40,134 nt of DNA, from positions 1 to 40,134 of the IMG/VR virus record IMGVR_UViG_3300013102_000021, one strand, 5' to 3'. Below are positions 14,987 to 23,059 of the stretch, in pieces (position 1 is the stretch's first letter; each line of letters begins with the position of its first letter). The notes under the pieces were generated by a model. That model ran no database searches, had not been told where the DNA came from, and saw only the letters and a program-made list of their open reading frames with translations. The stretch comes from a virus. The position numbers and the translations under genes are program-made.

Positions 14987-15316
14987 TCAGGCCTCGCTGA
15001 TCTGTTCGCCGAACGGTTCACCGTCGGCGCCGATGGCCGGGGGGACAGGGGATCGGCTGATCACTTCGATCAGTTCCGCCTTCGTCGCCCTCGACGGCAG
15101 GTCGATGCCCTCGATCTCGGCGACGTCGCGCAGCTCCCGGACGGTGAGGGACTCCAGCTGCACCGCTTCGAGCTCGATCTCGAACCCGTGCTGAAGCAGA
15201 GCCTGGGCGAGGATCGGCTTGTCGGTGAGGTCGACGTCGGCGTACCCGTCGATGAACTCGATGCCGAGAGCCTTGGTGCGGCCCGGCTGGAAACGAGGGT
15301 GCTTGATTCTGGCCAT
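14987..15316 (-). CDS. Head-region protein with SAP/Rho-N-like motif (downstream copy)
   Basis: A 109-aa protein of unknown role. N-terminal part: GIEFIDGYADVDLTDKPILAQALLQHGFEI. C-terminal part: LTVRELRDVAEIEGIDLPSRATKAELIEVI, the helix-extended-loop-helix pattern of SAP/Rho N-terminal motifs. The gene upstream (15460-15873) has the same two elements in the same order, suggesting duplication with a tRNA-Ala-like sequence between them. Possibly a capsid-associated or DNA-binding accessory protein. Confidence 0.6.
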   Translation of the reverse strand: MARIKHPRFQPGRTKALGIEFIDGYADVDLTDKPILAQALLQHGFEIELEAVQLESLTVRELRDVAEIEGIDLPSRATKAELIEVISRSPVPPAIGADGEPFGEQISEA

Positions 15317-15342
15317 GACGGCCTCCTTCGCGTGTCGGTAAG

Positions 15343-15410
15343 TGGACGGGGCTGGAATCGAACCAGCGACCAGGGCGCGACCCTGAGCTCTGCCATTGAG
15401 CTACCTGCCC
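15343..15410 (-). tRNA. tRNA-Ala(CGC)-like sequence, compact
   Basis: A 68-nt minus-strand sequence folds as a tRNA: acceptor GGGCAGG/CCCGTCC (one A-C mismatch), D arm GCTC/GAGC, T arm GCTGG-TTCGATT-CCAGC, and unpaired A73. The anticodon arm TCAGG-GTCGCGC-CCTGG reads CGC with U33. The third acceptor pair is G-U, the alanine identity element, matching an Ala anticodon. The base before the anticodon arm and part of the variable loop are missing, and no CCA is encoded. It lies in the 143-bp gap between two related head genes on the same strand, so it would be co-transcribed with late mRNA. It may be functional, degenerate or an RNA processing signal. Confidence 0.6.
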
Positions 15411-15459
15411 GGGTGCTGGCCCGGTGACGGTGGAAGACGCCACCGGACCAGCAGGGGAA

Positions 15460-15873
15460 CTACTTGACGTTCTCGGGCAGGTCAGCCTGCTCGATCACGG
15501 GCGCGTCCTTCACGGTGCTGTCAGACACCAGAGCCACGCCCTCGGGGGTGGTGACGCCCTTGTACGGGGTGCCGCCGGGACGGATCGCGTTCCAGATCTC
15601 GTCCTTGCTCTTCGCGCCGCCGAGGTCCTTGTCGTGGTCCGCGGCGTACGCCTTGAGCTGCGCGATCGTCCACTTGTCGGACGGGTCGCCGAGCGGGTAG
15701 TCCCGCTCGGCATCGTCGTCGACGTGGCCGGACACGGTGTAGCCCTGACGTTCGAAGTACGCGATCGCGCCCTCGTTGTCGGTGCTGCCCTTGCCGTCGG
15801 TGAAGTGGACGCCGGCAACGAGGCCGTTGAAGCCCTTCACGGGCGCTTCGATGGTTCGCTGGGTCATGATCAC
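15460..15873 (-). CDS. Head-region protein with SAP/Rho-N-like motif (upstream copy)
   Basis: A 137-aa protein directly after the major capsid gene. Residues about 14-48 (GFNGLVAGVHFTDGKGSTDNEGAIAYFERQGYTV) match the N-terminal unit of the 109-aa protein downstream. Residues about 68-95 (WTIAQLKAYAADHDKDLGGAKSKDEIWNAI) are a SAP/Rho-N-like motif. The C-terminal tail is flexible. A role as head decoration, capsid accessory or DNA-binding protein is possible; none is shown. Starts with GTG at 15873 in a GTGA overlap with the capsid stop; an in-frame ATG follows two codons later. Confidence 0.6.
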   Translation of the reverse strand: MIMTQRTIEAPVKGFNGLVAGVHFTDGKGSTDNEGAIAYFERQGYTVSGHVDDDAERDYPLGDPSDKWTIAQLKAYAADHDKDLGGAKSKDEIWNAIRPGGTPYKGVTTPEGVALVSDSTVKDAPVIEQADLPENVK

Positions 15874-16874
15874 GCCACCTTCACGTTGCGCAGCACGGCG
15901 GCTGCCTTGGTCTGCTTCAGTGCGACGCCGACGGGGCCCATTTCGACCTCGCCCTTCTTCACGGCGCCGGCCGTGGAGAAGTCCGGGAGCCAGGTCTGAA
16001 CGATCTGGCCGCCGACGGTGGACACGCCGTGGAACCCGTCGAGCCCGACGCGGTACGCGTACAGGTCGGTGAGACCCGTGGTGGACACCGTGGCGACGGT
16101 GCGGGTGACGATCGGGATGATCGGGTCGTTGGTGCCGGGCTTGTTGCCCGGGTCCATGAACACGATGTTCCCGTACGTCTCACGCACGATCGGGCGACCG
16201 TTGGAGTCGAGCAGGTCCTCGATCGGGTTCTTCGTGTACATGCCCGCACGTCGCGCCGCAGCGCGAACCCGGGCGAGCGCGCGAGCGTTGCCGAGGATCA
16301 CGGTCGGTGCGCCGTCCAGGTACGACAGGAAGTCGTCGAGCGCGTCGAGGGCCTTGTGCTCCGCCCGAGGGTTGGTGTCGAAGTCGGTCCAGTCGATGAC
16401 TGCACCGGTCCCGATCTCCGTGGAGGAGCCGACGAGGGCCTTGTCGAGGCCGTCGAAGCCGTTCGCGTCGACGGCGGTGTCACCGTTGATCACGGCATCC
16501 TGGAACTTCGTGACCGTGGACTTCACGGTCTGCTGAAGGTTCAGGGTGACGTTGGACGAGGCCGCGGGGCCGATCTTCGCGAGCACCCTGTCGACCTCGA
16601 ACGAGCCACCGAGCGGGGCCAGCGTGACGCTGACCTTCGTGGTGGTGACCGCTTCCGGCGTGTACTCCGTGTTGTAGGCACGGAACGCAGCCGAACGCTG
16701 CGTGAGCAGCCGGCGGTATCCGTAGTCGAGGGTGGCGCCGCCACCGACGGGGTTGACGGCGTCGTCGAAGATCAGGGTGTCGAGGACAGCCGTCTCTTTC
16801 CGGAACTCGTCGATCACCGCGACATCGAGGTCCTCAGTCGCGTTGGACTTGGACTCTTCAAGGGTTACTGGCAT
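15870..16874 (-). CDS. Major capsid protein (HK97 fold)
   Basis: A 334-aa protein following the scaffold gene. It shows the expected layout: an N-terminal arm (1-30), ETAVLDTLIFDDAVNPVGGGATLDYGYRRL, a spine helix around LNLQQTVKSTVTKFQDAVINGD, and the C-terminal strand-rich region with LTDLYAYRVGLDGFHGV, found in many actinophage capsid proteins. No protease domain or N-terminal prodomain is seen, so maturation cleavage is unlikely. AAGGAG precedes ATG 16874. Confidence 0.88.
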   Translation of the reverse strand: MPVTLEESKSNATEDLDVAVIDEFRKETAVLDTLIFDDAVNPVGGGATLDYGYRRLLTQRSAAFRAYNTEYTPEAVTTTKVSVTLAPLGGSFEVDRVLAKIGPAASSNVTLNLQQTVKSTVTKFQDAVINGDTAVDANGFDGLDKALVGSSTEIGTGAVIDWTDFDTNPRAEHKALDALDDFLSYLDGAPTVILGNARALARVRAAARRAGMYTKNPIEDLLDSNGRPIVRETYGNIVFMDPGNKPGTNDPIIPIVTRTVATVSTTGLTDLYAYRVGLDGFHGVSTVGGQIVQTWLPDFSTAGAVKKGEVEMGPVGVALKQTKAAAVLRNVKVA

Positions 16875-16891
16875 TTCATCTCCTTAGGGAG

Positions 16892-17557
16892 TTAGACCCT
16901 CGGGGTGAGGCGCGCTTTCACGGCGCCGTCGAGGGTGGGTTTGGTGTTGGTGTGGCCGCCCTGGTGCCCGCCGCCGCTTGCGCCGGGTAGAGCAGGTCCT
17001 GCCTTGAACGCCGAGTTCCTCTCGAGCGCGTCTTCGATCGCCTTCTTCACGTCGGCCTCGTTGGAGAGGTCGACGCCGGCGAAGTTCTTCATGAAGCTGC
17101 TGGAGTCGAGCAGCAGCTCCGCGTTGGCGCCGAGCTTCGGCGCGGTGAGGATGAGCTTGTTGGCCCGGGCGAGGTCGTCACGTGCGGCAGCGGCGGCGTC
17201 TCGTTCAGCCTGGGCGGTGGCGAAGTCGGCGGATGCTTTCTCGGCGGCGAGGCGGTGGTTCTTCGCTTCCTCGCGAAGTTCGCGCACGTACTCGTCAGGG
17301 TCGCCCTTGTAGTTCACGGGGGCAGGCGCGGCCGGGGGTGACTCAGGTGCGGCGGGCGGCGCGGGCGGCGCGGGAGGCGCGGTGGGAGCGGCAGGCGGGG
17401 CTGCGGGCGGCGCGGCCGAGGGAGCAGCGGGGACGGGCGGCGTGTTGCCACCTTCGCCCTCGTCGAAGCGGATGCCTCGGAGGTCGTGCATGGTGCGGCC
17501 GATGACGGCGAGACCGTCGCGGTTGCGCAGCGTGGGGATTGGGGAGTGCTTGGACAT
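16892..17557 (-). CDS. Scaffolding protein
   Basis: A 221-aa protein immediately before the capsid gene. Residues about 34-81 are a long Pro/Ala tract. Residues about 88-145 form an Ala/Glu/Arg/Lys-rich coiled coil (YVRELREEAKNHRLAAEKASADFATAQAERDAAAAARDD). The C-terminal part (about 150-221) ends with a basic segment, the usual capsid-binding end. Composition and location fit a scaffold. ATG 17557 was chosen because GGAGG lies 8 nt upstream; longer frames enter a hairpin region. Confidence 0.82.
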   Translation of the reverse strand: MSKHSPIPTLRNRDGLAVIGRTMHDLRGIRFDEGEGGNTPPVPAAPSAAPPAAPPAAPTAPPAPPAPPAAPESPPAAPAPVNYKGDPDEYVRELREEAKNHRLAAEKASADFATAQAERDAAAAARDDLARANKLILTAPKLGANAELLLDSSSFMKNFAGVDLSNEADVKKAIEDALERNSAFKAGPALPGASGGGHQGGHTNTKPTLDGAVKARLTPRV

Positions 17558-17842
17558 TCGGTGAGCCTCCAGCTCGTTGACCGGCCTCTGCCGGGTTCCA
17601 CCCCTGCGGTGGAAGTTGGGGCCACGCCGCGACCGTGCAGGTCCAGTCGCGGCGCGGGGTCGAGGGGCGCGTCGAGGTGGGTGTCGACTGCGCGGAAGTA
17701 GCGGGAATTGCATACTCCGTATTTGATTACTTCTACGGGTTGACACGTGTGCCAGGCGGGTATCGCGTTGTAGGAATACGCAAAGGCGGATTCTGGCAGC
17801 CGCGTGAACGCCTCGATTCGGAGCACCACCTCGATAACGGGC
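17558..17842. other. 285-bp gap upstream of the scaffold with three hairpins
   Basis: No gene is convincing here. Three inverted repeats lie in series: CCGG/CCGG (17581-17594), TTCCACC/GGTGGAA (17596-17602 with 17608-17614) and CGCCGCGAC/GTCGCGGCG (17625-17633 with 17646-17654). A locally A/T-rich stretch around 17700-17750 contains TTGACA at 17740-17745 on the plus strand. A frame on the minus strand crosses the gap but overlaps the scaffold out of frame and has no clear ribosome site. Possible internal promoter or mRNA-processing region ahead of the capsid genes. Confidence 0.4.
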
Positions 17843-19048
17843 TCAGCGCCCGTCTGCGAAGTGCAGTTGCTCGCGTGCGCTGTTGCGCTTCCGGCCGGTC
17901 GCTTCGAGGTGATCCCTGAGCTCCTGCTGCTTGCCCTTCACCCGGTTCAGCTCGCGGCGCCTGGTGACCGGGTCGCCCGCGGTCTCTGCCTTGCGCTTCG
18001 CCGAGCGGATCTGCACCTCGAGGTCGCGTTGACGCTCGCGGGCCTTCTCCGCTTCCTCCGAGTATTCGAAGCCCGCCTGTGGAATCGACAGGCCGGGCAG
18101 GTACGCCGTGGCCTTGTGGGAACAGTTCGGGTGCATGAGGCCGGCGTTACGGGCACCGTCGAGGGTGCCGTAGATGTCGACGGTGATCTCTTCGTCCTTC
18201 GCAGCGTGCGGGAGCGTCACCTGGCCGGTGGTGCCGTCCGTGGAGAGGATCTTGCCCACCCACGGCGCGCACAGCTTGCAAGATGATCCACTGCCCTGCA
18301 CTGTCACGAGGTTGACGCCCGACTGCTGCATCCGCCATATCCCGGCATCATTGAACGCCCGGGCGACGGAGGTGCGGCCGGCCATCTCGGCGTAAGTGCC
18401 GATGCGCCAGCGGCGGTCGGCCTTGTCGACGAACCCTGTGATGCCCTCGGCGAGGAAGTTCTGCACCGTCGAGCGTTGCGCCAGGAGCTTCGCCTGCGCC
18501 CCCAGCATGACGTTCGTCGACGTCAGGGACACGATGCGCTGGTACGCGTCCTGCGGGTACCGGGTGATGCGTTGGTTGAGGACTTCGAGACGCGAATGGA
18601 GCGACAGGGCCACCTGCGCGGTCGCCTGCGTCGACGTTCCGTTCAGAGTGGTCTTGGCCGGGAGCCTGCGCGCCATGGACAGCCGCGCGGCCGCCTCAGC
18701 TTCCCCCTGCTTCGCCGCAACGTCGATGAGGTCCTGCGCGAGGCCCTCATCACGGATGCGGCCCGCGACCTGCAACGCCTTCGCCTGCAGTTCACGGATC
18801 GCCTGGGCGCGCTGCCCGGCGAGCTCGGCCAACTGCCGGTTCCGCCTGAGCGCGTACTGCAACCCGGGCTTCCGGTCCTCCTCGGCTTTGGCGAGCATCT
18901 CCTGCAGGCCAATGTCGCGGTACGCGTGCCGTGCGACCTCGCGGATCAGCTCATCCTCAGCGGAGGCGTAACGCATGGCGAGCACGCGGCCCAGATCGTC
19001 GATCAGGTCAGCGGCGGTGATGTCCTCGGCCGGCACGTAGAGGGCCAT
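17843..19048 (-). CDS. MuF-like minor head protein
   Basis: A 401-aa protein right after the portal. Long N-terminal helices (1-150) precede the SPP1 gp7/MuF-type domain (about 165-320), with CKLCAPWVGKIL (two Cys) and later GLMHPNCSHKATAYLPG, the conserved HxNC segment. The C terminus (about 325-401) is a charged coiled coil. These proteins sit inside the capsid around the portal and assist DNA ejection. No toxin domain is fused, unlike some MuF proteins. Confidence 0.85.
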   Translation of the reverse strand: MALYVPAEDITAADLIDDLGRVLAMRYASAEDELIREVARHAYRDIGLQEMLAKAEEDRKPGLQYALRRNRQLAELAGQRAQAIRELQAKALQVAGRIRDEGLAQDLIDVAAKQGEAEAAARLSMARRLPAKTTLNGTSTQATAQVALSLHSRLEVLNQRITRYPQDAYQRIVSLTSTNVMLGAQAKLLAQRSTVQNFLAEGITGFVDKADRRWRIGTYAEMAGRTSVARAFNDAGIWRMQQSGVNLVTVQGSGSSCKLCAPWVGKILSTDGTTGQVTLPHAAKDEEITVDIYGTLDGARNAGLMHPNCSHKATAYLPGLSIPQAGFEYSEEAEKARERQRDLEVQIRSAKRKAETAGDPVTRRRELNRVKGKQQELRDHLEATGRKRNSAREQLHFADGR

Positions 19049-19063
19049 GAGCTACCCCCTAGG

Positions 19064-20593
19064 TCACTCTCCGGTGAACGTCGTCGGGTCGAGCACGGGC
19101 GTTCCCTGCTCGGCGCGAATATCCGCTACCTCGGTGTCGATCCGCTTGTCGTCCCAGTCGGGCTGGTTCATCGCCACGAGAGTGCGGATGGACGCGGCGC
19201 CAGCGGCAGCGAGCAGCTGAGCGGTGCGGGCCGTCTTCTCCGGGTCCTCCTGCGAAACCTCCGGGAACGTGACGACAGTCGGCTTGTCGAAGCGCCCGCC
19301 GCCCTTCCCGGGGAACAGGATGCCGTCGAGCTCGAGCGCGACTGTGGCCTGCTCGCCGATGGCCTGCTTGTCGAACAGGGCCTTCTTGTCGCGGGTGCGC
19401 TCAGAACCAGCGGAACGGTCGACAACCTCGGTGGCTGTGACTGCGCCGCCTGCACCGTAGTCACCCCACGCGGACGGCGAGTAGCCGGCCTTGCGGAGGA
19501 TCTCGCGGTAGATGGCGTACGCGGTGCGTTCGTGCTCCTCGACACGGATGGCGAACTGCACCTTGTCTATGGTCAGCTTGCCGACCTCACCCGGGACGTT
19601 GAGCGGGAACACCTCCTGGTCGGAGTCGAACGTGCCGCCCGAGCCGCGCGGACCCGTCGTCATGGCCGACTCTGGCACGAGCAGCTTGCCGCCGCCCTGC
19701 TTCAGGTCGCGCATCCATGACGACCACGTCTCATCGAGCGCGTCGAACAGCGGCTGCAGCTGGGCGAAGTCCGACCGGCCAGCGGCGGCGAGTTCGCCCT
19801 TCTTCCGCCACGCCATGGTGGGCATGTTCTTGTTGTACGAGACCGTGAGCTTGTCGATGCCGGTGAGGATGAGTGAGTCGCCGTTGACCAGCGCGGCCAG
19901 GTGCTCCGTCTCAGGCCGATCCTGTAACGGCACGCGGCGCCCGATCTTGGTTTCGGTGCCGAGGTACAGGGCGTGCTCGATGCTGCCCTTCTCGTGACGC
20001 TCCAGGTGCCTGTAGTACTTGTTGCCGTCGACGTACTCGGTCCACATGGTGCAGGCGACGAGGTGCTTCTTCCGGAACTCCGGAATGACAACGTCCACAC
20101 CGTACGAAGCGAGCCACACGTGCTCGGAAACGTCCGTGTCCCACTCGGAAGTGATGACCGTCGCGCCGAGAGCGGCCTTGAGCTCACCCATCTCGTTGTA
20201 CATGGCGTGCGCGCCGTCGCTGTTCGCGATCAGGTCAAGACGTGCCGTGGACTTCTCGTTGAGCCCTTCGATGCCGACCGTGGGCGGCTCCGAGAACATC
20301 AGGTCCGAGGAGAGCGTGGCGAGGTCCGCCGCGGCCGGGATGTGCAGGCGGGTGCGGTTCTGGTTCACAGGCACCGGCCGGCCCCAGAAGAACCGCGACA
20401 TGGTGCCGACGAGGCCACCGGTCATCTCCCGCCCGTTCACACGGTATGAGGGCCGCTGCAGGTCCGTGCGCTGGTACACCTTCGCGAGCTTGTCGGTGTC
20501 GCCGAGGTACCAGGCTTCGTTCTCCTCGTACACGCGGTACGCGGCGGCCCAAGCGGGTGGCGGCCATGCTGTGTTCGGCTCAGGAAGCGCCAT
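19064..20593 (-). CDS. Portal protein (SPP1 gp6-like)
   Basis: A 509-aa protein located after the large terminase. The N terminus NTAWPPPAWAAAYRVYEENEAWYLGD and the following RPSYRVNGREMTGGLVGTMSRFFWGRPVP fit the actinophage portal family. The stem region has DEVWSSW-like packing (DALDETWSSWMRDLKQGGGKLLVP), and the crown ends with AELEKTARTAQLL-like helices near the C terminus. It forms the dodecameric channel for DNA entry and exit. GGGAGG precedes ATG 20593. Confidence 0.88.
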   Translation of the reverse strand: MALPEPNTAWPPPAWAAAYRVYEENEAWYLGDTDKLAKVYQRTDLQRPSYRVNGREMTGGLVGTMSRFFWGRPVPVNQNRTRLHIPAAADLATLSSDLMFSEPPTVGIEGLNEKSTARLDLIANSDGAHAMYNEMGELKAALGATVITSEWDTDVSEHVWLASYGVDVVIPEFRKKHLVACTMWTEYVDGNKYYRHLERHEKGSIEHALYLGTETKIGRRVPLQDRPETEHLAALVNGDSLILTGIDKLTVSYNKNMPTMAWRKKGELAAAGRSDFAQLQPLFDALDETWSSWMRDLKQGGGKLLVPESAMTTGPRGSGGTFDSDQEVFPLNVPGEVGKLTIDKVQFAIRVEEHERTAYAIYREILRKAGYSPSAWGDYGAGGAVTATEVVDRSAGSERTRDKKALFDKQAIGEQATVALELDGILFPGKGGGRFDKPTVVTFPEVSQEDPEKTARTAQLLAAAGAASIRTLVAMNQPDWDDKRIDTEVADIRAEQGTPVLDPTTFTGE

Positions 20594-20602
20594 GGTGCCT
20601 CC

Positions 20603-21895
20603 CTAGGCTGCGGTTTGGTGGACCTGATGTCCCCAGATGTTCTTCGTGGAATGGGTGATGTAGCGGCCGCCGTCGAGGTAGTGGTCGTCTTCCTTGACCA
20701 CTTCGTCTTCGCCCTTGTCCGTGGCCTTTTCGGACCAGCGGTATTCGGTGACTTCCGACTGCCAGCCGGTGCACCGGTCGGTGACGACGAGCTGGTCGTT
20801 GTCGAGGGCGTTGCCGATCGTTGCGATGCCCGCGAGCACCGAGTTATCGGCAGCCCACGGTGCGAGGCCGGATTCGCGGAGGTCGTTGTGCAGCTGCTGC
20901 CGGAACGATGCGGCGGCGGGGTCGAGCATGATGAACCGCGGCTCGAGCATGGTCGGGTACGGGGTGTGCTCCTTCGGGAGCCACTTCCGGAAGCGCTTCG
21001 ACAGTTCCGCGTCGGTGAGGCGAATGCCGGCTTCCTTCGAGTCGTAACCCCACTCGTCCATCAGCACCAGGCGCGGCTTCTGCTCCTCGGTAAGGCCGAG
21101 CATCAACGCCGTCGTCGCGTTCGTGGTGCCGTAGTCCATGCCGATGCCGATGATCTCCTGCATCCGCGGCATCTGGTCGAACGGGATGACGTGCCGCTTC
21201 GGGTCCCACATCGGGTACACGGCGCCGGCAGCGTTCGTCCACTCGCCCTTGATCATCCGGTCGAAGAACACGCCCGAGTAGGACGCGCGCATGTCGCGCT
21301 TGTACTCATCCGACAGTGTCGGGTTGTCCTCCATCGTGAAGTGGAAGCTGACGAGGTTCTTCGCGTCGCCCTGCAGGATCCACTTCTTGCGGATCCAGTG
21401 ATTCATGGAGGCCGGGTTCATCGTGGCCAGCAGCCGTGCGCCTTCAACGCGGAGTCGGGACACGAGCATGTTCCAGAACTCTTCGGGCATCAGCGCCGCC
21501 TCGTCGACGTACGCCAGCGCCACGGTCGCGCCCTGGATGCGGCCCACAGCCTTCGCGTCGGACGCGCCGACGAGCAGCACCTCACGGCCGAGGATCGTCG
21601 CTGACGTCGCCCCCGGCGTGTAGTGGATCTGGCTGCTGATCGTGGAGCCGAAGATCGCCGTGTTCTGGAACAGCACGAACACGTTCTGGTAGATCGTCTG
21701 CAAGCTGCGCCCGACGATCAGGATCAGTCCGTTGCGAGGAGCGATTCGCACGGCGAGCAGGAACGCCCACAAGCTGATGACCGTCTTCCCCGCCGACACC
21801 GACCCGTACCAGAGAGCCAGCTTCTTCGACATGGAATCGACGAGGGAGAGGATCTGCGCCTTTGAAACGAGCTTCTCGATGTCACTGAGGTTCAT
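20603..21895 (-). CDS. Terminase large subunit
   Basis: A 430-aa packaging motor. The ATPase domain has Walker A GSVSAGKT at 31-38 and Walker B VALAYVDEA at 125-133 (D131, E132), with a coupling motif near LLATMNPAS. The nuclease domain starts near IIGIGMDYGTTNATT (first metal-binding Asp) and has a later MLDPAAASF segment (second Asp). The pattern resembles PBSX/Terminase_6-type enzymes. ATG 21895 overlaps the small subunit by 14 bp. It couples ATP hydrolysis to DNA translocation and cuts the concatemer. Confidence 0.92.
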   Translation of the reverse strand: MNLSDIEKLVSKAQILSLVDSMSKKLALWYGSVSAGKTVISLWAFLLAVRIAPRNGLILIVGRSLQTIYQNVFVLFQNTAIFGSTISSQIHYTPGATSATILGREVLLVGASDAKAVGRIQGATVALAYVDEAALMPEEFWNMLVSRLRVEGARLLATMNPASMNHWIRKKWILQGDAKNLVSFHFTMEDNPTLSDEYKRDMRASYSGVFFDRMIKGEWTNAAGAVYPMWDPKRHVIPFDQMPRMQEIIGIGMDYGTTNATTALMLGLTEEQKPRLVLMDEWGYDSKEAGIRLTDAELSKRFRKWLPKEHTPYPTMLEPRFIMLDPAAASFRQQLHNDLRESGLAPWAADNSVLAGIATIGNALDNDQLVVTDRCTGWQSEVTEYRWSEKATDKGEDEVVKEDDHYLDGGRYITHSTKNIWGHQVHQTAA

Positions 21896-22397
21896 CGGGC
21901 GTCTCCGAACGGTACTTCTCCGCTGCGAGCTTGAAGCCGTCCGCGATCTGATCGAGCACACCGACCGCCTGGTCGAGGCCGCCGTTGTCGCGCTCCACGA
22001 TGCGGGTCAGCTTGTCGAAAGTGATGCCGGCGGTCGCGATGACGTTTCGGCGCACCTCCACCGGGGCCGAGTCGAGAGTCGCGGTCTCGTAGGTGTTGTC
22101 CTTGCCGCCGAAGTTGTACACCAGGTACGGCTCGTTGATCTTGTCGAGCATGGACTCCGACGCGGCAAGCATCTTCTCAGCGAGACGGATCCGAGCGGCT
22201 GCCAGATCGACCGAGTGCGCCTTATTCGCCGCATTGACCTGTGCGCGGTCGAAGGTGAGCCCCTCCGCCTTCGCCCACCGACTGATCGTGGCCGCGCTCA
22301 CACCGAGCTTCTTCGCGATGGCGTTGCACGATAGGCCCGCATCGAACAGTGCCCGCGCTTCATGTCCGCGTTTAGCGTGGAATGTTGCAGCGGCCAT
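21882..22397 (-). CDS. Terminase small subunit
   Basis: A 171-aa protein with an N-terminal HTH (about 10-42: HEARALFDAGLSCNAIAKKLGVSAATISRWAKAEG), a central helical oligomerisation region (about 60-105) and a C-terminal part likely to contact TerL. It recognises the packaging site, which in this gene order is usually adjacent, pointing to the noncoding region 22398-23105. First gene of the late operon; GAGGTGATGACGA precedes the ATG. Confidence 0.85.
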   Translation of the reverse strand: MAAATFHAKRGHEARALFDAGLSCNAIAKKLGVSAATISRWAKAEGLTFDRAQVNAANKAHSVDLAAARIRLAEKMLAASESMLDKINEPYLVYNFGGKDNTYETATLDSAPVEVRRNVIATAGITFDKLTRIVERDNGGLDQAVGVLDQIADGFKLAAEKYRSETPDEPQ

Positions 22398-22534
22398 TCG
22401 TCATCACCTCGGTTCGGGCCTCTTGCCCTTACGGATGAGGCGTCAGGCCTCGGGTTGATCGGCGTGTGTCAGTGCGGCTCTGTAGCCTCGGTATGTCCTG
22501 CGCGATGGGTGCAGCTGGAGGAACGGGAGTCAGT

Positions 22535-22666
22535 ATGGAGATCAGACGTGAGTTCGAGGTGACCGTGCCGGAAGGCGCAACCAAGGCGGAGGAGGAAGCC
22601 TTGGTGAAGGCGGCGACTGACCGTGAGGAGGAGAAGCTGCTCGACGATCTTCTCGGCGGCCTCTGA
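22535..22666 (+). CDS. Small acidic protein, 43 aa
   Basis: MEIRREFEVTVPEGATKAEE followed by a Glu/Leu-rich helix ending LLDDLLGGL. Third codon positions are GC-rich, and GGGAG lies 5 nt before the ATG, both supporting real coding. It is the only plausible plus-strand gene between 1.3 and 35.3 kb and runs divergently from terminase. No function is recognised. The opposite strand is open too, so doubt remains. Confidence 0.45.
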   Translation: MEIRREFEVTVPEGATKAEEEALVKAATDREEEKLLDDLLGGL

Positions 22667-22839
22667 AACAGGGGCCGGCAGGGCCACGCAGGTACACCAG
22701 CCCGGAAAGGTGCGGGCCTTGGGGGTCCTTCGCCGCTGAGTCAGACGGCGTTGACGTGGATGCCGGGAGGTGATCCCTCGCTCGCCGTTCAGCCGGGCGG
22801 GGCTGCTGCTACTGCCGGGACGGGGTGAGGGAAGTGTTC

Positions 22840-22870
22840 GCGGCGGCGCACGGTTTCCGTGCGCCGCCGC
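22840..22870. terminator. 14-bp perfect hairpin
   Basis: GCGGCGGCGCACGG (22840-22853) pairs perfectly with CCGTGCGCCGCCGC (22857-22870) around a TTT loop. T tracts are lacking on both sides. It lies 10 bp from the 3' end of the tRNA-like element (minus strand) and downstream of the plus-strand 43-aa gene. Confidence 0.6.
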
Positions 22871-22880
22871 CTTGTGCTCG

Positions 22881-22938
22881 TTCCGGTGGCGGGACTCGAA
22901 CCCGCGCCCTAAAGCTCTACCGACTGAGCTACACCGGA
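22881..22938 (-). ncRNA. tRNA-like element lacking the anticodon arm
   Basis: A 58-nt minus-strand sequence has a perfect 7-bp acceptor stem (TCCGGTG/CACCGGA) plus A73, a perfect D arm (GCTC-AGTCGGTA-GAGC with the GG loop) and a perfect T arm (GCGGG-TTCGAGT-CCCGC). Only 8 nt (TTTAGGGC) replace the roughly 21 nt of anticodon arm and variable loop. All other stems are intact with no mismatch, which argues against random decay. It cannot decode; possible roles are RNA processing by RNase P/Z, an aminoacylation mimic or an insertion relic. Confidence 0.6.
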
Positions 22939-23019
22939 CCTATTCAGTTGTGATGCTCGTTCGGTGCCACCCGGTGAGCTGCCGGTGATGTCGCGGCACC
23001 CGAGCCGCCGGCACATGCG

Positions 23020-23059
23020 AAAGGCATCCGGTCCCGGGGGAGGGAACACGAATGCCTTT
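23020..23059 (-). terminator. Hairpin at the end of the early operon
   Basis: AAAGGCAT (23020-23027) and ATGCCTTT (23052-23059) form a perfect 8-bp stem with an inner CCGG-TC-CCGG fold, 47 bp beyond the last early gene stop at 23106. The T run is weak. Confidence 0.5.

Noticed and set aside
17314-17829. Minus-strand frame spanning the gap before the scaffold
   Set aside because: Most of it overlaps the scaffold out of frame with Pro/Arg-rich shadow composition, and no ribosome site supports the 5' part; kept only as a note on the gap.
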